Shown here: positions 5,481 through 8,424 of the stretch, piece by piece
Numbering within the stretch: the stretch's first letter is position 1
Layout: every line of letters starts with the position of its first letter
NCBI GenBank assembly: GCA_934457235.1
Contig: CAKSHT010000097.1
Location: 1-8,424 of the forward strand
DNA: 8,424 nucleotides
Direction of reading: 5' to 3'
DNA from: an uncultured Oscillospiraceae bacterium
Lineage (GTDB): Bacteria; Bacillota; Clostridia; Oscillospirales; Ruminococcaceae
Made by a program: the position numbers and the translations under genes
The notes under the pieces: model-generated
What the model was told of the DNA's origin: nothing
Seen by the model: the letters and a program-made list of their open reading frames with translations, nothing else
Databases searched by the model: none

Positions 5481-6926
5481 AAGCTTCGGTGCGGACGGCG
5501 CGAATGTCTGTTCGAATGCGTCGGAGCACTGTAAAATAGTCTGCTCGTCAAAGCGTCTGCCGATTACGGACATACCGATCGGAAGTCCGTCCGCAGTGTA
5601 TCCGCAGGTGGTTGAGATTCCCGGCAGGGACGCGATGTTTACTGTAACCGTGCAGATATCGGCGAGGTACATCTTTACCGGGTCGCTGTCCTGAGCGCCG
5701 ATCTTGTATGCGGGAGTAGGAGCAGTCGGGGTCAGGATAACGTCTGCGATATCGAACACATCGTTGTATTCCTTGATTATCTCCTGCTTGAGGGCGAGCG
5801 CTTTCTTGTAGTAAGCATCGTAGTAGCCGGAGGAAAGCGCGTAGTTACCCAGCAGGATACGGCGCTTTACTTCCTCGCCGAATCCCTTGCTGCGGCTGTC
5901 GCGGATAAGCTCTTCGAATGTGCGTCCCTCGCCGCGGAAGCCGTACTTGATTCCGTCGAACCTGGAAAGGTTGGAAGCGGCCTCTGCGCAGGCGATGAGG
6001 TAGTAAGCAGGGATAGCGTACTTCAGTCCGGGAATGGAGCATTCAACGAGCTTCGCGCCCTGGGATTCCAGGGTCTTAGCTGCCGCCATAACGGAAGCCT
6101 TTACGTCATCGTCGATGTCGTCGGAGTAGAATTCCTTGGGCATCGCAATCTTCATTCCGCTGACGGACTTACCCAGTTTCTCGGTGAAATCCGGAACTGG
6201 CTGTCTGGAACTTGTGGCGTCGTGTGGGTCGTGCGCACAGATGGCGTTGAGCATTATCGCGCAGTCGCGGGCGTCGGATGCTATCGGACCTATCTGGTCA
6301 AGGGAACTTGCAAAAGCCACCAGACCGTAGCGGGAAACTCTGCCGTAGGTCGGCTTGATACCGGTAACGCCGCAGAAAGACGCGGGCTGTCTGATGGAGC
6401 CGCCGGTGTCGCTTCCGAGAGCGGCAGGCGCAAACGAAGCGGATACCGCCGCCGCGCTTCCGCCGGAGGAACCGCCGGGCACTCTCTCAAGGTCGTAGGG
6501 ATTCTTTGTCTTGGCGAACGCAGAGGTCTGGGTGGAACCGCCCATCGCGAATTCGTCCATGCTGGTCTTGCCGAGAAGCACGTATCCCTCGGCGTTCAGC
6601 TTTTCAATGACTGTAGCGTTATACGGGGGGATGAAATTCTCCAGCATCTTGCTTGCACAGGTGGTTTTGATACCGTCAGTGCAGATGTTGTCCTTTATTG
6701 CGAGCGGGATTCCGGTGAGCGGCGCGGATTCGCCTGCGTCGATGCGCTTCTGGGCGTTCGCCGCCATCTCCATAGCCTTGTCTTTTGTCACGGTGATGTA
6801 GGACTGAACCTTGCCGTCGCCGTCTTCTATTTTCTTGAAATATTCGCCGCACAGCTCTGCGGCGCTGATTTCCTTGCTGTCCAGTGCCTTGCGCAGGTCA
6901 CGGATCTTTGCACGGGTTATATCCAT
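5478..6926 (-). CDS. gatA: Aspartyl/glutamyl-tRNA(Asn/Gln) amidotransferase subunit A
   Basis: The 482-residue protein is the glutaminase subunit of GatCAB and belongs to the amidase-signature family: it releases ammonia from glutamine and channels it to the GatB site. The Lys-cisSer-Ser triad can be placed: K78 in GIPLAIKDN (72-80), S153 in PGGSSGGSAAAV (150-161), and the nucleophile S177 in GSDTGGSIRQPA (171-182). KPTYGRVSRYGL (191-202) and MSVIGRRFDEQT near the C-terminus are further family blocks. Length is normal and no key residue is missing. The ATG has AGGAGG 6 nt upstream. It follows gatC after 14 nt and precedes gatB by 12 nt, all on one transcript. Confidence 0.98.
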   Translation of the reverse strand: MDITRAKIRDLRKALDSKEISAAELCGEYFKKIEDGDGKVQSYITVTKDKAMEMAANAQKRIDAGESAPLTGIPLAIKDNICTDGIKTTCASKMLENFIPPYNATVIEKLNAEGYVLLGKTSMDEFAMGGSTQTSAFAKTKNPYDLERVPGGSSGGSAAAVSASFAPAALGSDTGGSIRQPASFCGVTGIKPTYGRVSRYGLVAFASSLDQIGPIASDARDCAIMLNAICAHDPHDATSSRQPVPDFTEKLGKSVSGMKIAMPKEFYSDDIDDDVKASVMAAAKTLESQGAKLVECSIPGLKYAIPAYYLIACAEAASNLSRFDGIKYGFRGEGRTFEELIRDSRSKGFGEEVKRRILLGNYALSSGYYDAYYKKALALKQEIIKEYNDVFDIADVILTPTAPTPAYKIGAQDSDPVKMYLADICTVTVNIASLPGISTTCGYTADGLPIGMSVIGRRFDEQTILQCSDAFEQTFAPSAPKL

Positions 6927-6940
6927 ATACTACCTCCTGA

Positions 6941-7225
6941 TTATTCAACGACCTTCGGCACAACGTAGCAATTGTCAGCGTTCTCTGCATTCGCGAGCAG
7001 CTTCTCAGTCGGGAATGACGGCTGTGCAACGTCCTCGCGTACTTCGTTCAGGGAAATGCTGTTGTTGTCCTTGGTATCATCATAGGTGAGGTCAAAGCTC
7101 TTGATCGTGTCCATCAGGTCGATGATGTCGCCCATCTCGCCCATGACTTTTTCAAGTCCGGCTTCGTCATAATTCAGCTTTGACAGCTCACAGAGGTGCT
7201 GTATAGTCTTTAATTCGACTGCCAT
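6941..7225 (-). CDS. gatC: Aspartyl/glutamyl-tRNA(Asn/Gln) amidotransferase subunit C
   Basis: The 94-residue protein matches GatC, the small subunit that wraps around GatA and holds the GatA-GatB complex together. Diagnostic features are the N-terminal helix pair with IQHLCELSKLNYDE (8-21), the R-x-D motif at 63-65, LLANA (76-80) and the C-terminal VVPKVVE (88-94). It is the first gene of the operon. The start is preceded by AAAGGA about 10 nt upstream, a weaker site than those of gatA and gatB. The predicted promoter leaves a leader of roughly 35 nt. Confidence 0.96.
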   Translation of the reverse strand: MAVELKTIQHLCELSKLNYDEAGLEKVMGEMGDIIDLMDTIKSFDLTYDDTKDNNSISLNEVREDVAQPSFPTEKLLANAENADNCYVVPKVVE

Positions 7226-7266
7226 AATTAGATGTTCCTTTCTTTGGTATTAAATAATACTATACT

Positions 7267-7295
7267 ATTATACTCTATTTCCGCGTTTTTTTCAA
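7267..7295 (-). promoter_or_regulatory. Promoter of the gatCAB operon
   Basis: On the minus strand TTGAAA (7295-7290) and a perfect TATAAT (7272-7267) are 17 bp apart, with transcription expected to begin near 7260, about 35 nt before the gatC start. The leader is too short for a regulatory structure, which fits constitutive housekeeping expression. Confidence 0.85.
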
Positions 7296-7533
7296 GTGCT
7301 ATTTGAAATTTGTGCAGGTTTTTCGGGATTTTTTGCATTTTGGCTGTTTCTACAAAAATATTGCAACACAGTAACACTGCTTCTTGCAAAAATAACATTT
7401 TCAATGATAATACCGTCCGATACAGACTGCGTAAGAGCCATATTAGCTTTAACTAACCGGAATTATAATACAAATATGTAACTGAGTGTGTGCAAAAATG
7501 AAAGACCACACTTCAAAAACTTGCAAAAACTAC
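7296..7533. other. AT-rich intergenic stretch without a recognisable gene
   Basis: This stretch lies between the divergent gatC and amidotransferase promoters. No convincing coding frame was found: a 61-codon frame beginning with GTG at 7296 lacks a ribosome binding site and overlaps the gat promoter. The sequence is rich in A and T runs. CTTGCAAAAA occurs at 7383-7392 and again at 7520-7529, and TGCAAAAA also at 7491-7498. The last 40 bases carry A5 tracts at helical spacing just before the -35 element at 7534. A lone TATAAT at 7464-7469 has no matching -35. Confidence 0.6.
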
Positions 7534-7562
7534 TTGACAACCGGAGATATTAGTGCTATAAT
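7534..7562 (+). promoter_or_regulatory. Perfect extended -10 promoter upstream of the amidotransferase gene
   Basis: TTGACA (7534-7539) and TATAAT (7557-7562) match consensus exactly with a 17-bp spacer, and TGC directly before the -10 (7554-7556) adds the extended -10 element. Transcription would start near 7569. It is the strongest promoter in the window by sequence, yet it is followed by an intrinsic terminator before the first gene. Confidence 0.9.
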
Positions 7563-7568
7563 AGGGAC

Positions 7569-7773
7569 GTAAATTAAACACGGATAAAAACGTTAGTGCC
7601 CTGGCACAAGCGTTCGCGGCGATAAAAACCGGCGTAACAAGCTTCTGCAACTTTGCGGATGACAAAGTTTCACTGAACGACCGCGGCTTCCGCAATAATA
7701 CGAAAGACAAACCGGCTCAGCGCTGCGCCGAATGACGCGGATTCCGGCGGTTATCCTGCCGGAACTTGTTTTT
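7569..7773 (+). ncRNA. Candidate terminated leader RNA (attenuator or small RNA)
   Basis: From the predicted start near 7569 to the T-run ending at 7773 the RNA would be about 205 nt. Hairpins visible by eye: 7589-7614 (AACGTT...AGCGTT outer arm, GTGC/GCAC inner arm, one A-A mismatch, loop CCTG); 7649-7669 (AACTTTG/CAAAGTT, 7-nt loop); 7683-7693 (GCGG/CCGC); 7714-7729 (near-perfect GGCTCAGC palindrome); and the terminator at 7742-7764. AACCGGC occurs twice (7627-7633, 7710-7716) and could pair with GGCGGTT or GCCGG inside the terminator, so alternative folds are possible. I do not recognise a T-box, purine, SAM, TPP or other familiar riboswitch core. It may regulate the downstream glutamine amidotransferase gene, or be an independent small RNA with read-through. 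Confidence 0.5.
7742..7773 (+). terminator. Intrinsic terminator inside the leader, before the start codon
   Basis: TTCCGGC (7742-7748) pairs with GCCGGAA (7758-7764), extendable by a G-T and a G-C pair toward a TTATC loop, and is followed by TTGTTTTT (7766-7773). It ends only 13 nt before the ribosome binding site AAGGAG (7787-7792), so it cannot belong to an upstream protein-coding gene; none exists on this strand between the promoter and here. Confidence 0.85.
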
Positions 7774-7799
7774 CTGAGTCAATTTTAAGGAGTGAGCTT

Positions 7800-8424
7800 A
7801 TGTTAAAGAAAGAGGGAGAAACCAGGATCCCTGCAGGCTGCGCCATCTCAGGCTTCATAAACAGAAGCGGCAGGAGGACTAACGGCAGCGTGATCGTGAA
7901 TTCCATCGCCTGTATGCATGACCGTTCCAACGGTCTGGGCGGCGGCTATGCGGGTTACGGCATCTATCCGGAGTACAAGGATCAGTATGCGTTCCACGTT
8001 TTCTACGACTCCAACGAAGCAAGGATCAAGACTGAGGCTTTCATCGACAGACACTTTGATGTCATCAACCTCTCGCGCATTCCTACCAGAAAGCACCCGA
8101 ACATCACAGACGAACCGCTTATCTGGCGCTACTTCGTGAACCCTCTTCCCACAAAGCTTGAAGAAAGCCAGCTTGACGAGCGCACCTACGTCGCACGCTG
8201 CGTTATCAAGATAAACGACAAGATCGACGGCGCTTACGTTTTCTCCAGCGGCAAGAACATGGGTGTATTCAAGGCGGTCGGCTACCCTGAGGACGTCGGC
8301 GAGTTCTACAGACTTGACGAGTACGATGGCTGGGCGTGGACAGTCCATGGACGCTATCCGACGAACACACCCGGCTGGTGGGGAGGCGCGCACCCGTTCT
8401 CACTGCTGGATTACACGATAGTAC
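7800..8424 (+). CDS. Glutamate-synthase-type class II glutamine amidotransferase, 3' end missing at window edge
   Basis: The frame is open from ATG 7800 to the right edge (208 codons plus one base). AAGGAG lies 7 nt upstream. The sequence matches the stand-alone amidotransferase domain of split glutamate synthases: C14 begins CAISGFINR, followed by HDRSNGLGGGYAGYGIYPEY (40-59) and VHGRYPTNTPGWWGGAHPF (182-200), the counterpart of the H-x-R-F-S-T-N-T block with substrate-binding R185. The usual HNGE motif would follow just past the edge. In class II enzymes the catalytic cysteine must be N-terminal, so the first 13 residues (MLKKEGETRIPAG) would have to be removed, as in GltB and PurF propeptides. 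The domain hydrolyses glutamine and passes ammonia to a synthase partner; FMN-domain and GXGXG-domain genes are expected downstream but are outside the window. Expression probably passes through the leader terminator. Confidence 0.9.
   Translation, partial: MLKKEGETRIPAGCAISGFINRSGRRTNGSVIVNSIACMHDRSNGLGGGYAGYGIYPEYKDQYAFHVFYDSNEARIKTEAFIDRHFDVINLSRIPTRKHPNITDEPLIWRYFVNPLPTKLEESQLDERTYVARCVIKINDKIDGAYVFSSGKNMGVFKAVGYPEDVGEFYRLDEYDGWAWTVHGRYPTNTPGWWGGAHPFSLLDYTIV

Noticed and set aside
6222..6968. 248-codon plus-strand frame opposite gatA
   Set aside because: gatA has all its catalytic motifs on the minus strand; the opposite frame is a composition shadow without family resemblance or ribosome binding site.
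7464..7469. TATAAT as a second promoter in the gap
   Set aside because: No -35 hexamer at 16-18 bp upstream (TATTAG at the 17-bp position); probably chance in AT-rich DNA.
7296..7481. 61-codon frame starting with GTG between gatC and the amidotransferase gene
   Set aside because: No ribosome binding site; AT-driven hydrophobic composition; the start sits at the edge of the gatCAB promoter.
7513..7710. 65-codon minus-strand reading frame across the promoter and leader
   Set aside because: It covers the perfect plus-strand promoter and hairpin leader, has no good ribosome binding site and no recognisable protein family.
7565..7735. Plus frame open for 56 codons within the leader
   Set aside because: It has no ATG, GTG or TTG start, no ribosome binding site, and lies over hairpins of the leader. 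It is treated as RNA rather than a gene, although a decayed gene cannot be fully excluded.
7569..7773. T-box riboswitch, suggested by ACCGCGG at 7680-7686
   Set aside because: The full T-box core (AGGGTGGNACCGCG) and the pairing of that core with the terminator are absent, and no stem I signature was seen.

Overview
The window looks like chromosomal DNA of a low-to-mid GC Gram-positive anaerobe, most likely a Ruminococcus-like member of the Oscillospiraceae (Bacillota). Grounds: strong AGGAGG-type ribosome binding sites, consensus housekeeping promoters with 17-bp spacers, a complete gatC-gatA-gatB operon (indirect Gln/Asn-tRNA synthesis), a lipoprotein SGNH esterase with Thr/Pro-rich linkers of the kind common in ruminococci, and a YetF/DUF421 membrane protein. 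The genus is an inference from style and protein resemblance. No phage, transposon, CRISPR or tRNA/rRNA gene was seen.

Layout: (1) 1-513, minus: 5' part of a DUF421/YetF-family membrane protein, running off the left edge. (2) 673-1698, plus: a U32-peptidase-like TIM-barrel protein with a cysteine cluster, behind a perfect consensus promoter. (3) 1902-2471, plus: a small SCP2-like domain fused to a histone-H1-like Lys/Ala/Pro tail, with an extended -10 promoter, a hairpin-containing leader and its own terminator. (4) 2619-3827, plus: a secreted lipoprotein SGNH/GDSL hydrolase with Thr-rich stretches on both sides of the catalytic domain, closed by a strong terminator. (5) 3863-4031: a convergent intergenic region holding three related GC-rich hairpins, two of which act as terminators in the minus direction. 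(6) 7225-4032, minus: gatC, gatA, gatB with 12-14 nt gaps, a near-consensus promoter and a terminator. (7) 7296-7799: a 500-bp gap with phased A-tracts, a perfect extended -10 promoter, and a ~205-nt leader that ends in an intrinsic terminator just upstream of the next start codon. (8) 7800-8424, plus: 5' part of a glutamate-synthase-type class II glutamine amidotransferase, running off the right edge.

How the parts relate: most genes here are single transcription units with their own promoter and/or terminator. Only gatCAB is a true operon. The two sides of the 7226-7799 gap both concern glutamine-amide transfer (GatCAB amidates Glu-tRNA(Gln)/Asp-tRNA(Asn); the right-hand gene is a GATase), so the divergent arrangement may reflect nitrogen metabolism, but that is inference.

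The most interesting element is the promoter-leader-terminator arrangement before the GATase gene (7534-7799), which looks like transcription attenuation or a riboswitch-like leader, or an independently terminated small RNA. I could not match it to a known leader class by eye. The SCP2 plus lysine-rich-tail protein and the hairpin cluster at 3833-4026 are the next most unusual items.
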